A stretch of DNA of 64,000 nt, taken from positions 1-64,000 of the forward strand of contig NZ_JAETXM010000002.1 in assembly GCF_024494465.1 (NCBI RefSeq). Direction: 5' to 3'. This document shows positions 1-10,883 of this stretch, in pieces; position 1 is the first letter of the stretch; the number at the start of each line of letters is the position of its first letter. Below the pieces are notes generated by a model, which worked only from the letters and a program-made list of their open reading frames with translations, had not been told where the DNA came from and did not search any database. The position numbers and the translations under genes were made by a program. This DNA comes from Bacillus sp. V3B. Lineage in GTDB: Bacteria; Bacillota; Bacilli; Bacillales; Cytobacillaceae.

Positions 1-36
1 AATGTAGTAGAGGTGGTTTTGGTATATTTACAACTT

Positions 37-642
37 CTATCCTAATCGATAAATTAAAAACCTCTCATTAGGATTCTTTTCATATAAACTTGGCAATATA
101 ACTTCTTGTTTTAATTCAAAAGAAGTGTCTTTTTCTAAAAAATAGATATAGTCTTCAGATGGATAATATAAAATCAATTCGACCTCTCGTGGTGCTTCTT
201 CCACCGAGAACAGGATGTGGTTAATCACTTTCCTAAAGATTTGAATCGAAAACGGATTAAAAAAATAAAATCGATTGTCTTCTAGGTCGATCCTGTACTC
301 TTCTGCTAAACAACAATAAAAATGGATGTTGTCTCCCTTATTCACTTTTTTCTGCCTATAGCTTATTCGATTTTCTACAGCGTGTTGATAAAAAGACTCA
401 TTCATTTCGATACCTACTACAGTTGCTTGGAAGAAATAGTGGATATAGAAGTTTAATCGCCCTTTTCCACATCCAAAATCGACCACCCGATCACTACTTT
501 TACATTCATATTGGTCAAATAATATCTCTAATGCGCTATATGGCGTTGGTTCGTATGGATGATAATGAAAGGACTTAGTAAATCTTTTATGGTCTTCCCC
601 TGTCTGGACCTTTAGCAATTTATCATAATATTGTTCTTTCAT
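37..642 (-). CDS. Class I SAM-dependent methyltransferase
   Basis: Putative cytoplasmic methyltransferase of 201 residues. The Rossmann-type SAM motif VVDFGCGKGRLNFY lies around residues 53-66, followed by the acidic end of the second strand in VVGIEMN, which is the usual signature of class I enzymes. A later NPF sequence (about residues 129-131) sits where the catalytic (N/D)PP-like loop is found in amino-methyltransferases. The substrate cannot be told from sequence. The start is set by a good AGGAGAA ribosome binding site just upstream. The gene stands alone at the window edge with no informative neighbours. Confidence 0.8.
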   Translation of the reverse strand: MKEQYYDKLLKVQTGEDHKRFTKSFHYHPYEPTPYSALEILFDQYECKSSDRVVDFGCGKGRLNFYIHYFFQATVVGIEMNESFYQHAVENRISYRQKKVNKGDNIHFYCCLAEEYRIDLEDNRFYFFNPFSIQIFRKVINHILFSVEEAPREVELILYYPSEDYIYFLEKDTSFELKQEVILPSLYEKNPNERFLIYRLG

Positions 643-827
643 TCACGTTCTCCTACTCAGATGTTTTCAATTATAAGTATACAACAGAGAGTACACAAAA
701 GAAGAGCTACTTTCCCATACTCGCTCTTTTCCCTTCATTTTCTAACGAGGATTGTTGGAGGCATACTCTTAGCTAGTGTTTTGTCGAATGAAAGTCTATT
801 AAGTGAAAGAACTTTCTTTAACGGTTT

Positions 828-862
828 GTAGACCATTTCCCTAATACATGAAAATGGTCTAC
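828..862. other. Inverted repeat without T-tract, downstream of gabD
   Basis: GTAGACCATTT and its near-perfect complement AAAATGGTCTAC flank a 12-nt loop. It lies between the 3' end of gabD and the methyltransferase promoter region. Neither strand has a clear run of T after the stem, so it is at best a weak terminator. Confidence 0.4.
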
Positions 863-876
863 CACTAAAACAAATT

Positions 877-2307
877 TTAAGTTAAGGAAATCGAAATATA
901 TTTCGTTTCTAGGAATTCCTCTATTCCATGATGTCCACCTTCACGGCCTAAACCACTTTGTTTATAGCCACCAAACGGTGCTTGAGCAACAGATGGAACT
1001 CCATCGTTTAAACCAACAATTCCATATTCCAGTTGTTCAGAAACTTGTATCGCTTTGCTTAAATTTTGTGTGAACACGTAGGCTGCTAGCCCATATGGAG
1101 TATGATTAGCTCTTTGAATAACTTCTTCCGTTGTTTTAAATGTAGTGATTGGAGCTAAAGGTCCAAATGTTTCTTCATTCATACACAGCATCTCATCAGT
1201 AGCATTCATTAAAACGGTTGGTTCGAAAAAGTAGCCTCCATTCAAGGAGAGCTTGTTCCCGCCGATTTCTATTCTTCCACCTTTTTGAACAGCATCTGAA
1301 ATATGCTTCTCCATTTTTTGAATCGCCCGTGTATCAATAAGGGGTCCAATTTGCGTCCCCTCTTCTAATCCATCACCCGTTTTCAACTCTTTTACAGCCG
1401 TACTATATTTTTCTGCAAACACCCCTACAATAGATTCATGAACATAAATTCTATTTGCACAAACACAAGTTTGACCTGCATTTCTGTATTTAGAAGCGAT
1501 CGCTTCCGTAACAGCTTTATCTAAATCAGCATCTTCAAAAACGATTAGCGGTGCATGACCACCCAGTTCAAGTGATACTTTTTTCACGGTATCTGCCGCA
1601 CCACGCATTAATATTTTTCCTACTTCAGTTGAACCAGTGAACGTAATTTTTCTAACTCGTCCATCTTGAAGCCATGTCTCTCCGATCGCCTTAGCGTCAC
1701 CTGTAATGACATTAAACACTCCTTTAGGAATACCTGCTTTTTCTGCTAACTCTGCTAATTTTAATGCTGTCAGCGGTGTTAATTCTGCCGGTTTCACGAC
1801 TACCGTACATCCTGCTGCCAAAGCTGGAGCCACTTTTCTTGTTATCATGGCCGCGGGGAAATTCCAAGGAGTAATAGCTGCCACAACACCAACCGGTTGT
1901 TTTAATACAACAATCCGCTTATTTTCATGTGAAGCAGGAATCGTTTCTCCATAAATTCTCTTCCCCTCTTCTGCATACCATGAAATAAAGCTATTCGCAT
2001 AAACAACTTCTCCCATCGCTTCCTGCAATGGCTTCCCTTGTTCACGAGTCATGATTCTTCCAATGGTTTCTTTTTCCTCATCGATTAACTTGTACCATTG
2101 TTGTAATCTTTCTCCACGTTGTGCTGCTGTTTTTTTTGACCATACGGATAATGCCTCATAAGCTGCATCTACAGCCCTTTTTGCCTCAACAGTACCACAA
2201 TTGGGTACAGAAGAAATTACTTCACCATTTGCAGGGTTTACTACAGGAATCACAGATGAATCATCTGCTAAGATCCATTCTCCATTCACATATACGGGTT
2301 TTATCAT
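877..2307 (-). CDS. gabD: NAD(P)-dependent succinate-semialdehyde dehydrogenase
   Basis: Oxidises succinate semialdehyde to succinate at the end of the GABA shunt, or a related aldehyde. At 476 residues it has normal aldehyde dehydrogenase length. The catalytic cysteine is C281 in NAGQTCVCANR and the general base is E247 in LELGGHAP. The cofactor-binding regions ITPWNFP and FTGSTEVGK are intact. As in GabD-type enzymes, the nucleophile is followed closely by a second cysteine (CVC). The start has an AGGAG ribosome binding site. No gabT or gabR is visible nearby, so the substrate assignment rests on family similarity only. Confidence 0.85.
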   Translation of the reverse strand: MIKPVYVNGEWILADDSSVIPVVNPANGEVISSVPNCGTVEAKRAVDAAYEALSVWSKKTAAQRGERLQQWYKLIDEEKETIGRIMTREQGKPLQEAMGEVVYANSFISWYAEEGKRIYGETIPASHENKRIVVLKQPVGVVAAITPWNFPAAMITRKVAPALAAGCTVVVKPAELTPLTALKLAELAEKAGIPKGVFNVITGDAKAIGETWLQDGRVRKITFTGSTEVGKILMRGAADTVKKVSLELGGHAPLIVFEDADLDKAVTEAIASKYRNAGQTCVCANRIYVHESIVGVFAEKYSTAVKELKTGDGLEEGTQIGPLIDTRAIQKMEKHISDAVQKGGRIEIGGNKLSLNGGYFFEPTVLMNATDEMLCMNEETFGPLAPITTFKTTEEVIQRANHTPYGLAAYVFTQNLSKAIQVSEQLEYGIVGLNDGVPSVAQAPFGGYKQSGLGREGGHHGIEEFLETKYISISLT

Positions 2308-2436
2308 ATCATTAACTCCTATCTATTTAAAAATTAGATAATCGGCTATCATTGATCAATCATTACCTACTAAAAATATTCTACCATATGTATTCATTAC
2401 GTTCGTGAATATATCCATCCTTAAGAAAATAAAGCA

Positions 2437-2471
2437 AACCACCCTAAGCCATATCGGCAAAAAGGTGGTTT
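2437..2471 (-). terminator. Intrinsic terminator after the ABC binding-protein remnant
   Basis: AAACCACC and GGTGGTTT form the stem. On the minus strand it is followed by a T-rich stretch. It sits just past the stop at 2502. Confidence 0.6.
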
Positions 2472-2501
2472 CAATATTCTTGTAAAAACTCACATTCTTA
2501 T

Positions 2502-3050
2502 TTACTTTTGAAAAGATGTATCAACCAATCCAGCTAATTCAGGAGTTCCCTTAAGGAATTCCAGTTCAACAGTTGATTGAGAAAATTGAGCAATCACTGC
2601 TTCGTCCACTTCAGTTGTATAGTTAATGCGATCCATTGCTTGTACAACAATGTCCTTTTCAAGCTCTTGTGCTTCTTCTTTATTATTATTAATAAAATCA
2701 ACTGCTTCTTGTTGCGCTTGTACAAGTGCTTCGGCAATCTCTTTGTTTTCTTCTACTAACTTTCCACTTGCCACTAAAACCGTGTTTGGAAGCGTGTTTC
2801 CATAAGCAATTTCATCTGTGCTGACAACAACTTTTGCACCACTTTGGACAAGTGTAGATGCCCATGGTTCTGGAACGACTGCAAGATCGACTTGACCTGA
2901 TTCAAACATTCCTTCATATAATGTGCAGGGTTTCCCGTCACATGTTTTAAGGTTCCACCAATGCGGGCAGATGCTAGTTCAGTATTCCCTTGTTCTTGTA
3001 AAAGGGCCTCAAACTGAACATCATGTGTACAGGCAGAGACCGATTTTCAA
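2502..3050 (-). pseudogene. Decayed ABC transporter substrate-binding protein (NitT/TauT type)
   Basis: The C-terminal half is open from 2909 to 2502 and reads like a nitrate/sulfonate-type periplasmic binding protein, with GQVDLAVVPEPWAS as the family's conserved hinge motif. Upstream, a second frame (about 2930-3050) continues the same protein family (FEALLQEQGNTELASARIGG), so one frameshift lies near 2930. The N-terminal third, including any lipoprotein signal, is missing. No permease or ATPase gene is left beside it. It sits divergent to cysK, which would suit a lost sulfur-compound transporter, but that is inference. Confidence 0.7.
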
Positions 3051-3173
3051 ATATAGATGAGAAGGTTGTTTTATTATATGGTGTATTATAAAATAACTAT
3101 AAACTCATTAGACTAATATAGATTATAGTCATTAAATGGGCAAGAAAACGATTGAGTAAAGGTAGGAATTCAG

Positions 3174-4097
3174 ATGAAAATTTACAACTCCATTCTTGAT
3201 TTAATAGGAAAGACGCCTATTGTTAAATTAAATAAATTACCTGAACCAAATGGTGCAAATGTATTCATAAAATTAGAGTCATATAACCCAGGTGGGAGTG
3301 TGAAAGACCGTGCAGCTCTTAACATGATTGAGCGTGCTGAAGCCGAAGGAAAGCTTATTCCAGGTAAAAGTACGATCATCGAACCGACATCTGGTAATAC
3401 AGGAATTGGCATTACAATGGTTAGTGCCGTCAAAGGATACCGTTGTATTATTACCATGCCTGATAATGCAACACCGGAGCGCGTGAAAATTATGAAAGCA
3501 TATGGGGCAGAAGTCATTTTAACTCCAGCCCATTTGCGCATGCAAGGTGCCATTGATGAAGCAAACCGATTGGCTAATAAAATGACGGATAGCTTTATCC
3601 CTATGCAATTTGAGAATACAGCAAATGCTGATGCCCATCGAGAAACCACTGCGGTAGAAATTATGGAATCTTTTGATGGAGCACTAGATGCCTTAGTGTT
3701 AACGGCTGGAACTGGCGGTACCATTACAGGTACTGGAGAAGAACTAAAGAAACACATTCCTAATTTAAAAATCTATGTAGTAGAACCAGAAGGGTCACCA
3801 GTCCTATCAGGAGGAAAACCAGGTCCACATAAAATTCCTGGAACAGGTCCCGGATTTATTCCAACAATTTTAAATCGTGATGTATATGATGAAGTTCTCC
3901 TTATTGAAGATGAGGATGCACAGGTGATGGCACGCCGACTTGCTGCTGAAGAAGGAATCTTTGTCGGAGCATCAGGAGGGGCTTCTGCTCACTTTGCCGT
4001 CCAAGTGGCAAAAAGCCTTCCATCTTCGGCAAGAGTTCTTTGTTTGGCACCAGATACTGGTGAACGTTACCTGTCGTCAGACTTGTTTCCCAGCTAA
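3174..4097 (+). CDS. cysK: Cysteine synthase A (O-acetylserine sulfhydrylase)
   Basis: Makes L-cysteine from O-acetylserine and sulfide with PLP, in the cytoplasm. The PLP lysine is K44 in NPGGSVKDRA, the substrate loop is PTSGNTGIG (about 71-79), and the phosphate-binding glycine loop is TAGTGGTITG. Its 307 residues match the CysK family. The start ATG follows an AAAGGTAGG ribosome binding site. It is monocistronic and ends in a strong terminator. The sulfide-handling cluster at 44-49 kb is not adjacent. A CysM/OASS-B variant is possible, but the loop motifs favour CysK. Confidence 0.9.
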   Translation: MKIYNSILDLIGKTPIVKLNKLPEPNGANVFIKLESYNPGGSVKDRAALNMIERAEAEGKLIPGKSTIIEPTSGNTGIGITMVSAVKGYRCIITMPDNATPERVKIMKAYGAEVILTPAHLRMQGAIDEANRLANKMTDSFIPMQFENTANADAHRETTAVEIMESFDGALDALVLTAGTGGTITGTGEELKKHIPNLKIYVVEPEGSPVLSGGKPGPHKIPGTGPGFIPTILNRDVYDEVLLIEDEDAQVMARRLAAEEGIFVGASGGASAHFAVQVAKSLPSSARVLCLAPDTGERYLSSDLFPS

Positions 4098-4200
4098 TAA
4101 GAAAAGCAAAAAGCGTCTACCTCTTGGCTCTAGACTAAAGATCTGGTAGCCACCTGGAGCTAGACCTCTATCTTTTGTTTAGAAACTTCTAGATTCTTAT

Positions 4201-4261
4201 AAATAAAAATGCCTGTCCCTTATGCAATAAGTGATTGCATAAGGGACAGGCATTTTTATTT
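4201..4261. terminator. Bidirectional intrinsic terminator with a 28-bp perfect stem
   Basis: A perfect 28-bp inverted repeat, with TGCCTGTCCCTTATGCAAT as its inner arm and a 5-nt loop (AAGTG), has A- and T-tracts on its outer ends. It separates cysK from the convergent symporter remnant. Confidence 0.9.
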
Positions 4262-4484
4262 AAATGGCTTCTTCCATCCACTCTTCATCTTTATTCTTCA
4301 CTGCTTTTATTTCTCTTCTTTTTTCTGTTTCAGAAACAATTACTGCACATGCAGCATCTCCAGTACTATTAACAGCAGTCCGTGTCATATCAAGGAGTCG
4401 GTCAATCCCGATGATTAAAGCAATTCCTTCGACTGGTAGGTTCATTGTTTGTAATACCATCGCAAGCATAACAAGAACAAATCA
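4260..4484 (-). pseudogene. C-terminal remnant of a dicarboxylate/glutamate:cation symporter (DAACS family)
   Basis: About 70 residues remain. The stretch GIALIIGIDRLLDMTRTAV followed by NSTGDAACAVIVS matches the C-terminal transmembrane segment and the conserved D...R..(N)xxGD signature of GltP/GltT/DctA carriers. The frame is closed by a stop at about 4484, and the roughly 350 N-terminal residues are absent. There is no ribosome binding site for the internal ATG. It is a clear leftover of a deleted gene between cysK and htpG. Confidence 0.8.
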
Positions 4485-4554
4485 ATTGAACTGTCCCCTG
4501 CCAAGTAGACAGAGGATAGTTCATAATTAGTGAAGGACTGCTGTTATGTTTTCC

Positions 4555-6432
4555 TTATACCATCACTTTACAAATATCATTGGTAAACTCAACAGGATCC
4601 TGAATTGGCAATCCTTCAATTAGTAAGGCTTGATTATACAATAGATTTGTATACAGTCCCAATTTATCTTGATCCTTTTCAAAGGCGTCTTTCAATGATT
4701 GGAATACTTCGTGATTCGCATTAATTTCTAACACTTTATCGGCTTTAATATTTTGTTGGTTATCAGGCATTGCATTTAATACCTTTTCCATTTCAATCGA
4801 AATTTCACCATCTGTTGCTAAACAAACAGGATGGGTTTTTAATCTTTTTGAAATACGAACATCCTTTACTTTGTCTGATAAGATGTTTTTCATATACTCA
4901 AAAAGCTCTTTACTCTCATTTATTTCTTCATCTGTACTCGTTTGTTCTTCTTCAAACCCTAAATCACCGCTTGAAACCGATTTGAATTCTTTCTCTTTAT
5001 AGTTCATAAGCATTCGGATGGCAAACTCATCAATTTCATCGGTAAAAAAGAGGATTTCATAGCCTTTATCTGCCACTAATTCTGTCTGTGGTAGTTTTTC
5101 AATGCGTTCATTTGATTCCCCTGAAGCATAATAAATATATTTTTGATCTTCCGGCATTCTTGACACATACTCATCTAACGTCACCAATTTCTTCTCTTTC
5201 GATGAATAGAACATCAATAAGTCTTGCAACACTTCTTTATGGCTTCCGAAATCACTATAAACTCCATATTTCAGCTGTCTGCCAAAGGAATTGTAAAACT
5301 GTTCATACTTCTCTCTTTCATTTTTTAATAAACTAAGCAACTCGCTTTTAATTTTTTTATTAATATTTTTTTCAATTCGTTTTAATTGTCGATCATGTTG
5401 GAGCATTTCTCTTGAGATGTTTAAAGATAGATCCTCAGAATCAACCATTCCTTTAACAAAGCTAAAATGATCTGGTAAGAGATCCGAGCACTTATTCATG
5501 ATTAGTACACCATTCGAATAAAGCTCTAATCCTTTTTCATATTCCTTTGAATAGAAGTCAAATGGAATGTTTTCTGGAATGAATAAAATCGCGTGATATC
5601 TGATCGCACCATCAACACTTGTATGAATGGTTTTCAACGGCTTATCAAAACCATACCGTTTTTCCTGATAAAATTTTTCATAATCTTCATCGGTTAGATC
5701 ATTTTTATTCTTTTTCCAAATAGGAATCATACTATTAATCGTCTGTTCTTCTATAAAATCAATATATTCATTTTCACTATCTTCTTTTGGTTGTTTTACA
5801 TTCACATCCATTTTGATTGGATAACGTATAAAGTCAGAGTACTTCTTAATAATTTCTTTTAAACGATACTCTTCTAAAAACTCATCGAACTGATCGTCTT
5901 CTGTGTTTTCTTTTATTTTTAAAATAATTTCAGTACCAACGGAATCCTTTTCATACGGCACAATCGTATATCCATCTGCACCCTCTGATTCCCACTTGTA
6001 AGCTTCATCACTTCCGACAGCTTTACTAATCACCGTCACAACGTCAGCTACCATAAAGGCTGCATAAAAACCAACACCGAATTGACCGATAATATCATAT
6101 CCGTCTTTTAATTCATTTTCACTTTTGAATGCTAAAGAGCCACTCTGAGCAATGATTCCAAGATTATTTTCAAGATCTTCTTTTGTCATCCCGATCCCTG
6201 TATCAATAATTTTTAAGGTCCTTTTCTCTTTGTCAGCAGACAGTTTTATGTAGTAATTATCTTGATCGAATTGTAACGTATCATCTGTTAAGGCTTTGTA
6301 ATAGATTTTGTCAATCGCATCACTCGCATTGGAAATTAACTCTCTCAAAAAGACCTCGCGATGCGTGTAAATGGAGTTAATCATCAAATCTAATAGTCTT
6401 TTCGATTCTGCCTGAAACTGTTTCTTTTCCAT
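4555..6432 (-). CDS. htpG: Molecular chaperone HtpG (Hsp90)
   Basis: ATP-dependent cytosolic Hsp90 chaperone of 625 residues. The GHKL ATPase domain shows the N-box [14 protein letters not shown], the DTGIGM motif and the glycine lid [11 protein letters not shown]. The middle-domain catalytic arginine lies in NISREMLQ. The start is placed at ATG 6432, after AAAGGAGAG, rather than at an upstream in-frame GTG (6453) that overlaps the Shine-Dalgarno sequence. A perfect CIRCE operator lies about 85 bp upstream, so HrcA control is likely. This differs from Bacillus subtilis, where htpG is not HrcA-controlled. Confidence 0.97.
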   Translation of the reverse strand: MEKKQFQAESKRLLDLMINSIYTHREVFLRELISNASDAIDKIYYKALTDDTLQFDQDNYYIKLSADKEKRTLKIIDTGIGMTKEDLENNLGIIAQSGSLAFKSENELKDGYDIIGQFGVGFYAAFMVADVVTVISKAVGSDEAYKWESEGADGYTIVPYEKDSVGTEIILKIKENTEDDQFDEFLEEYRLKEIIKKYSDFIRYPIKMDVNVKQPKEDSENEYIDFIEEQTINSMIPIWKKNKNDLTDEDYEKFYQEKRYGFDKPLKTIHTSVDGAIRYHAILFIPENIPFDFYSKEYEKGLELYSNGVLIMNKCSDLLPDHFSFVKGMVDSEDLSLNISREMLQHDRQLKRIEKNINKKIKSELLSLLKNEREKYEQFYNSFGRQLKYGVYSDFGSHKEVLQDLLMFYSSKEKKLVTLDEYVSRMPEDQKYIYYASGESNERIEKLPQTELVADKGYEILFFTDEIDEFAIRMLMNYKEKEFKSVSSGDLGFEEEQTSTDEEINESKELFEYMKNILSDKVKDVRISKRLKTHPVCLATDGEISIEMEKVLNAMPDNQQNIKADKVLEINANHEVFQSLKDAFEKDQDKLGLYTNLLYNQALLIEGLPIQDPVEFTNDICKVMV

Positions 6433-6517
6433 TCCATTCTCTCCTTTCAACACTAAAACTACGCAAATAAACGATTACGTAGTAGAAAATACTGCCTATA
6501 TCCCAATCATTTATTGA

Positions 6518-6544
6518 TTAGCACTCTCTCTAACAGAGTGCTAA
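6518..6544. promoter_or_regulatory. CIRCE operator (HrcA binding site)
   Basis: TTAGCACTC, a 9-nt spacer and GAGTGCTAA form an exact match to the CIRCE consensus. It lies upstream of htpG and is the standard HrcA heat-shock repressor site. Confidence 0.95.
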
Positions 6545-6659
6545 TCAATACTAATTTAATAACATTTTTTTGAGTATCTGTCAATATATATAGCGTTTTT
6601 TTGTCATCCAACGCTATCTTTCAAAGCAGTGTTCACCATTTATTCAGTGAAAAGACAGA

Positions 6660-7901
6660 TTACTCTGAGAACTTTTTAAAAACTAATGTAGCATTATGGC
6701 CACCGAACCCTAATGAATTTGATACTACAATTTGAACACTTTTCTCTTTTGCCACATTTGGAACATAGTCTAAATCCAATTCTTCATCCGGTGTTTCATA
6801 ATGAATCGTAGGAGGAATAATCCCTTCCCTGATCGTTAAAAGTGAAAAAATTGCTTCAACTGCTCCTGCAGCTCCCAACATATGCCCTGTCATCGATTTC
6901 GTTGAACTCACAGATAGTTGATAAGCATATTCTTTAAAAACTTCCTTGATCGCTTTTGTTTCGTATAAATCATTTAGTGGGGTTGACGTACCATGTGCAT
7001 TGATGTAATTCACTTGTTCAGGAAGAATTCCAGCATCATTCAGCGCTAATTTCATAGCACGGGCGGCCCCCGCTCCATCCGGTGCTGGAGAAGTAATATG
7101 ATAGGCATCTCCTGTGGCACCGTAGCCAACAATTTCTCCATAAATTTTTGCATTTCGTGCCAACGCATGCTCTAATTCTTCTAAAATAATAATTCCTGCC
7201 CCTTCTGCAATCACAAAACCATCTCGATTACGATCAAAAGGACGACAAGCTGTATCAGGATCGGGGTTCGTAGAAAGAGCGGTCATATTTGAAAAACCGG
7301 CAATCGTCATCTCGGTAATGGAAGCTTCTGTTCCACCAGCAACCATGACATCCACTCCGCCATTTTTCACCTCTCGAAAAGCATCACCAATTGAATTTGA
7401 TCCAGAAGCACAGGCAGTGACAGAACAGTTATTGATTCCTTTTGCCCCTATTTCAATAGACACTCTTCCAGCAGCCATATCAGGGATAAGCATCGGAATC
7501 GTAAATGGATTAACCCTTCTTTGACCTTTTTCCAAAAACTTTCTATATTGTTCTTCAAACTCTCCTAACCCACCGATACCAGAGCCAATCCATACACCAA
7601 CACGTTCAGGGTTCACATTTTCACCCATTTGAATACCAGCATCAGCCACAGCCATTTTACTAGCAGCAACGGCAAATTGACTAAAGCGCCCCATTCTCCT
7701 AGCTTCTTTTCGATCGATAAATTCCTCTGGTTGAAAGTCTTTTACTTCCCCAGCTAACTTCACATCCACTCCATCAACACTGATCCGGACTGCAGGTGCA
7801 ATACCTGACACACCCTTTTTAATCTTTTCCCATGTCGTAGAAACGTCATTTCCTAAAGGAGTTACGGCTCCGACTCCTGTAATCACCACTCGTCTTTTCA
7901 T
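6660..7901 (-). CDS. fabF: 3-oxoacyl-[ACP] synthase II (KAS II)
   Basis: Condenses malonyl-ACP with acyl-ACP in fatty-acid elongation. The Cys-His-His triad is present: C164 in [11 protein letters not shown]303 in [11 protein letters not shown] and H340 in [12 protein letters not shown]. The length, 413 residues, is normal for FabF. The start has a GGGGAGA ribosome binding site. It stands alone with no fabH or acpP nearby, so it may be a second fabF paralog (YjaY-like copies exist in Bacillus) rather than the main fabHF gene. This cannot be decided from the window. Confidence 0.92.
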   Translation of the reverse strand: MKRRVVITGVGAVTPLGNDVSTTWEKIKKGVSGIAPAVRISVDGVDVKLAGEVKDFQPEEFIDRKEARRMGRFSQFAVAASKMAVADAGIQMGENVNPERVGVWIGSGIGGLGEFEEQYRKFLEKGQRRVNPFTIPMLIPDMAAGRVSIEIGAKGINNCSVTACASGSNSIGDAFREVKNGGVDVMVAGGTEASITEMTIAGFSNMTALSTNPDPDTACRPFDRNRDGFVIAEGAGIIILEELEHALARNAKIYGEIVGYGATGDAYHITSPAPDGAGAARAMKLALNDAGILPEQVNYINAHGTSTPLNDLYETKAIKEVFKEYAYQLSVSSTKSMTGHMLGAAGAVEAIFSLLTIREGIIPPTIHYETPDEELDLDYVPNVAKEKSVQIVVSNSLGFGGHNATLVFKKFSE

Positions 7902-8160
7902 CTATTATCTCCCCTACTGTTAATGTTCTTATTTTAACCTTCTATTCTATAATTTTCAAAGCAACGATATCCATTATTCATGATAATGTTTTATAAACTG
8001 TTGAAATCATACCTTTTTAAAAGTTTCACTCTTCTATACACTTTAATTTTTCTAGAATTTTCATTATAATAAAACTATTCTATTATAAGAATTTACAATA
8101 AAAGGAAATAGGTTCATTCCTATATAGAATAATACAGTATTACTTAATTAGGAGGTACAT

Positions 8161-8889
8161 ATGAATTATCAATTATTCCCAGTAGGTGAGCATGCCATCC
8201 TCATCGAACTTGGAGAAGAGCTTAACATGGATACCCATCAAAAGGTTCAATATATTACCTCTTACTTAGATGATCACCCTTTTGAATGGATGGTAGAATA
8301 TATCCCTGCCTTTACAACGATTACGATTTTTTTTGATCCTATAAAAATAGCGCGACTTAACAATAAGGAAATATCACCATATGATTTTGTTTATAAACAA
8401 GTAGAAGAAATACTATCAAGCATCAAAACAGGAAAAAAGCTTGAATCGAGAAGGATTGAAATTCCCGTATGCTACGGGGGAAAGCTAGGTCCTGACTTAG
8501 AAACGGTTGCAAGAATAAATAAGCTATCACCGGAAGAAGTCATTCAAATTCATACTTCTGGTGAGTACTTAGTATTCATGATCGGCTTTGCACCTGGATT
8601 TCCCTATATGGGTGGCATGTCTGAAAAAATTGCTACACCTAGAAGAGAGTCCCCACGGTTAGCCTCCCCAGAACGATCAGTTGGTATTGCCGGAAATCAA
8701 ACAGGTGTTTATCCAATTGAAACACCAGGGGGTTGGCAGTTGATTGGACGAACACCTCTCAAACTATTTCTTCCTGAAGAAAACCCTCCAACTCTATTAA
8801 GAGCAGGAGATCAAATTAAATTCAGATCCATCAGCTATAAAGAATACATAGAATGGGGGGCAATTGAAACAAATGATCACAATCACTAA
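8161..8889 (+). CDS. pxpB: 5-oxoprolinase subunit PxpB (KipI family)
   Basis: Subunit of the ATP-dependent prokaryotic 5-oxoprolinase PxpABC, which opens pyroglutamate to glutamate. Its 242 residues carry the family's IGFAPGFPYMGG motif and the PRxxSPR region ATPRRESPRLASP. In B. subtilis the ortholog KipI also inhibits the sporulation kinase KinA. An ideal AGGAGGTACAT precedes the ATG. It is the first gene of pxpB-pxpC-pxpA and overlaps pxpC, so translational coupling is likely. Confidence 0.92.
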   Translation: MNYQLFPVGEHAILIELGEELNMDTHQKVQYITSYLDDHPFEWMVEYIPAFTTITIFFDPIKIARLNNKEISPYDFVYKQVEEILSSIKTGKKLESRRIEIPVCYGGKLGPDLETVARINKLSPEEVIQIHTSGEYLVFMIGFAPGFPYMGGMSEKIATPRRESPRLASPERSVGIAGNQTGVYPIETPGGWQLIGRTPLKLFLPEENPPTLLRAGDQIKFRSISYKEYIEWGAIETNDHNH

Positions 8890-9883
8890 GCCAGGCCTTC
8901 TGTCTAGTATTCAAGACTTAGGAAGGTATGGCTTCCAAAAATATGGTGTCATTACGAGTGGAGTGATGGACAGCATCGCCCATCGTTTGGCTAATTTATT
9001 AGTAGGTAATAAGGAAAATCAACCGACGATTGAAGTTACTTTACTTGGACCTGTTATCCAATTCCATCAAGATTCATTAATTGCCATTTGTGGAGGTGAC
9101 CTGTCCCCCACCATTAATCAGATTCCCATTCGTACATGGCGAACCATTCTTGTCAAAAAAGGATCAGAGCTCAAATTTGGACAAGCACGTGCAGGTTGTC
9201 GGGCATATTTAACCGTTGCAGGTGGTTTTTCCATCCCTTCTATCATGGAAAGCGCGTCTACCTATTTGCGGGCGAATATAGGGGGCTTCCATGGACGAGC
9301 CCTACAATCAGGCGATCAAATCAAGTTTGATTCTCTTAGCATACTTTCCTTAAAGATGATGCAACAATTAAATCGGCAGATAAATAACCAACCATTTGTC
9401 GAAATGGAATGGTCCATTTCCTCAGACCTTATTCCCACTCTTCAGAGCGATCCTCTTATTCGTGTAATAAAAGGACGTCAATATCATCTCTTTGCAAAGA
9501 AGAGTCGAGAGAAATTTTTCACAGAACCATTTAAGGTAACGACACAAGCAGATCGAATGGGTTACCGCTTACAAGGACCCACTCTTCATTTAGAAACAGC
9601 ACAAGAAATGATATCGGAAGCCGTCACATTTGGAACGATTCAAGTACCTGCTGAAGGTCATCCCATTGTCCTTTTGGCCGATCGTCAAACAACAGGAGGT
9701 TATCCCAAAATAGGTGAAATTGCTTCTGTTGATTTGGCACTGATGGTACAGGCTAAGCCAGGCGATGACATTTATTTTACAAGAATAACTCATGAAGAAG
9801 CTGGGCTTCTTCATTTGGAACGAGAAATACAAATCAAGCAGCTTAAACATGGAATTTTTCAAAAATTTAGACAGGAGGAATAA
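8873..9883 (+). CDS. pxpC: 5-oxoprolinase subunit PxpC (KipA/urea amidolyase-like)
   Basis: Biotin-independent carboxylase-like subunit of the 5-oxoprolinase complex. The family start motif [15 protein letters not shown] is followed by the [17 protein letters not shown] region, and the C-terminal part has [16 protein letters not shown] 8873 is preferred because it matches the family N-terminus. A TTG at 8864 in the same frame is the alternative. It overlaps the end of pxpB by 17 nt, and pxpA follows 4 nt after its stop. Confidence 0.92.
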   Translation: MITITKPGLLSSIQDLGRYGFQKYGVITSGVMDSIAHRLANLLVGNKENQPTIEVTLLGPVIQFHQDSLIAICGGDLSPTINQIPIRTWRTILVKKGSELKFGQARAGCRAYLTVAGGFSIPSIMESASTYLRANIGGFHGRALQSGDQIKFDSLSILSLKMMQQLNRQINNQPFVEMEWSISSDLIPTLQSDPLIRVIKGRQYHLFAKKSREKFFTEPFKVTTQADRMGYRLQGPTLHLETAQEMISEAVTFGTIQVPAEGHPIVLLADRQTTGGYPKIGEIASVDLALMVQAKPGDDIYFTRITHEEAGLLHLEREIQIKQLKHGIFQKFRQEE

Positions 9884-9887
9884 ACCT

Positions 9888-10655
9888 ATGCATAAAGTGG
9901 ACTTAAACTGTGATATGGGAGAAAGCTTTGGTACGTACAAAATAGGACGAGACGCGGAAATTCTTGAATTTGTCACATCAGCCAATATCGCTTGTGGGTT
10001 TCATGCTGGTGACCCCACAACGATGAGAAGAACGGTCCAATTGGCTTTAGAAAAAAAGGTTGCAATTGGCGCACACCCTGGATTGCAAGACCTTGTTGGA
10101 TTTGGTAGAAGAGAAATACAACTATCACCGCAAGAAGCGTACGATCTTGTGGTCTATCAAATAGGTGCACTCTACGGTTTTGTTAAAGCAGAAGGTGGAG
10201 TAATTGAGCATGTAAAACCACACGGTGCCCTTTATAATATGGCTGCTAAAAATACCGATTTATCCGAAGCTATCGCTAAGGCCGTGTACAAAGTCGATCC
10301 TGAATTAATCCTCTTTGGTTTAGCAGGTAGCGAGTTAGTCAAAGCAGGAAAGAAAATTGGACTTCGCACCGCTAATGAAGTATTTTCCGATCGTACTTAT
10401 CAACAAGATGGTTCTCTAACTTCACGCCGCGAGTCAAATGCACTAATCAAAGACCATGTCGAAGCAGTCAACCAAGTCATTCGTATGGTAAAAGAAGAAA
10501 AGGTCCTTTCCCTTCAAGGGGTTGACGTCTCGATTACCGCACATACAGTGTGTATTCACGGTGATGGAGAAAAAGCATTAGACTTTGCCCAATACATATC
10601 TTCTGCATTGAAAGAGGCAGGAATCACAGTCGCTAAAATAAGTGACTTTATCTAA
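9888..10655 (+). CDS. pxpA: 5-oxoprolinase subunit PxpA (LamB/YcsF family)
   Basis: Catalytic-type subunit of 5-oxoprolinase, 255 residues. It begins [15 protein letters not shown], the family hallmark, and continues with [12 protein letters not shown] and the [10 protein letters not shown] metal/substrate motif. The start is fixed by AGGAGGA at 9873-9879. A longer open frame back to 9792 runs inside pxpC and is not used. It completes the pxpBCA operon, which ends at the bidirectional terminator near 10850. No kipR regulator is present next to it. Confidence 0.93.
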   Translation: MHKVDLNCDMGESFGTYKIGRDAEILEFVTSANIACGFHAGDPTTMRRTVQLALEKKVAIGAHPGLQDLVGFGRREIQLSPQEAYDLVVYQIGALYGFVKAEGGVIEHVKPHGALYNMAAKNTDLSEAIAKAVYKVDPELILFGLAGSELVKAGKKIGLRTANEVFSDRTYQQDGSLTSRRESNALIKDHVEAVNQVIRMVKEEKVLSLQGVDVSITAHTVCIHGDGEKALDFAQYISSALKEAGITVAKISDFI

Positions 10656-10832
10656 TAATTTTTTTCCTACTAGTGATAAGGTGAATTTTCATCTCATGTT
10701 TTCAAACACTTATTTCTTTCGTTTCGCTATGTTAAACAATTGTGCTGATATTCTAATGTCCTTTGGTGTGCGCGTCCATTACGTTATTCATACTGAATCA
10801 AACACATGACTGTAGATCAAAATTAAGAAAAT

Positions 10833-10879
10833 AGTGAAAAGAAGCGAACAAACTAGCTGTTCACTTCTTTTCACTTTTA
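10833..10879. terminator. Bidirectional terminator between pxpA and the FAH-family gene
   Basis: AGTGAAAAGAAG-C-GAACA pairs with TGTTC-A-CTTCTTTTCACT. A-rich and T-rich flanks make it usable from both sides. Confidence 0.85.
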
Positions 10880-10883
10880 ACTA

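Noticed and set aside
631-831. 66-codon plus-strand frame upstream of the methyltransferase
   Set aside because: It overlaps the start region of the methyltransferase gene, has no ribosome binding site, and its composition is not protein-like.
4099-4180. Degenerate similarity to 58600-58645 (GAGCTAGA-containing stretch)
   Set aside because: Only short matches; too weak to call a repeat family from this window.
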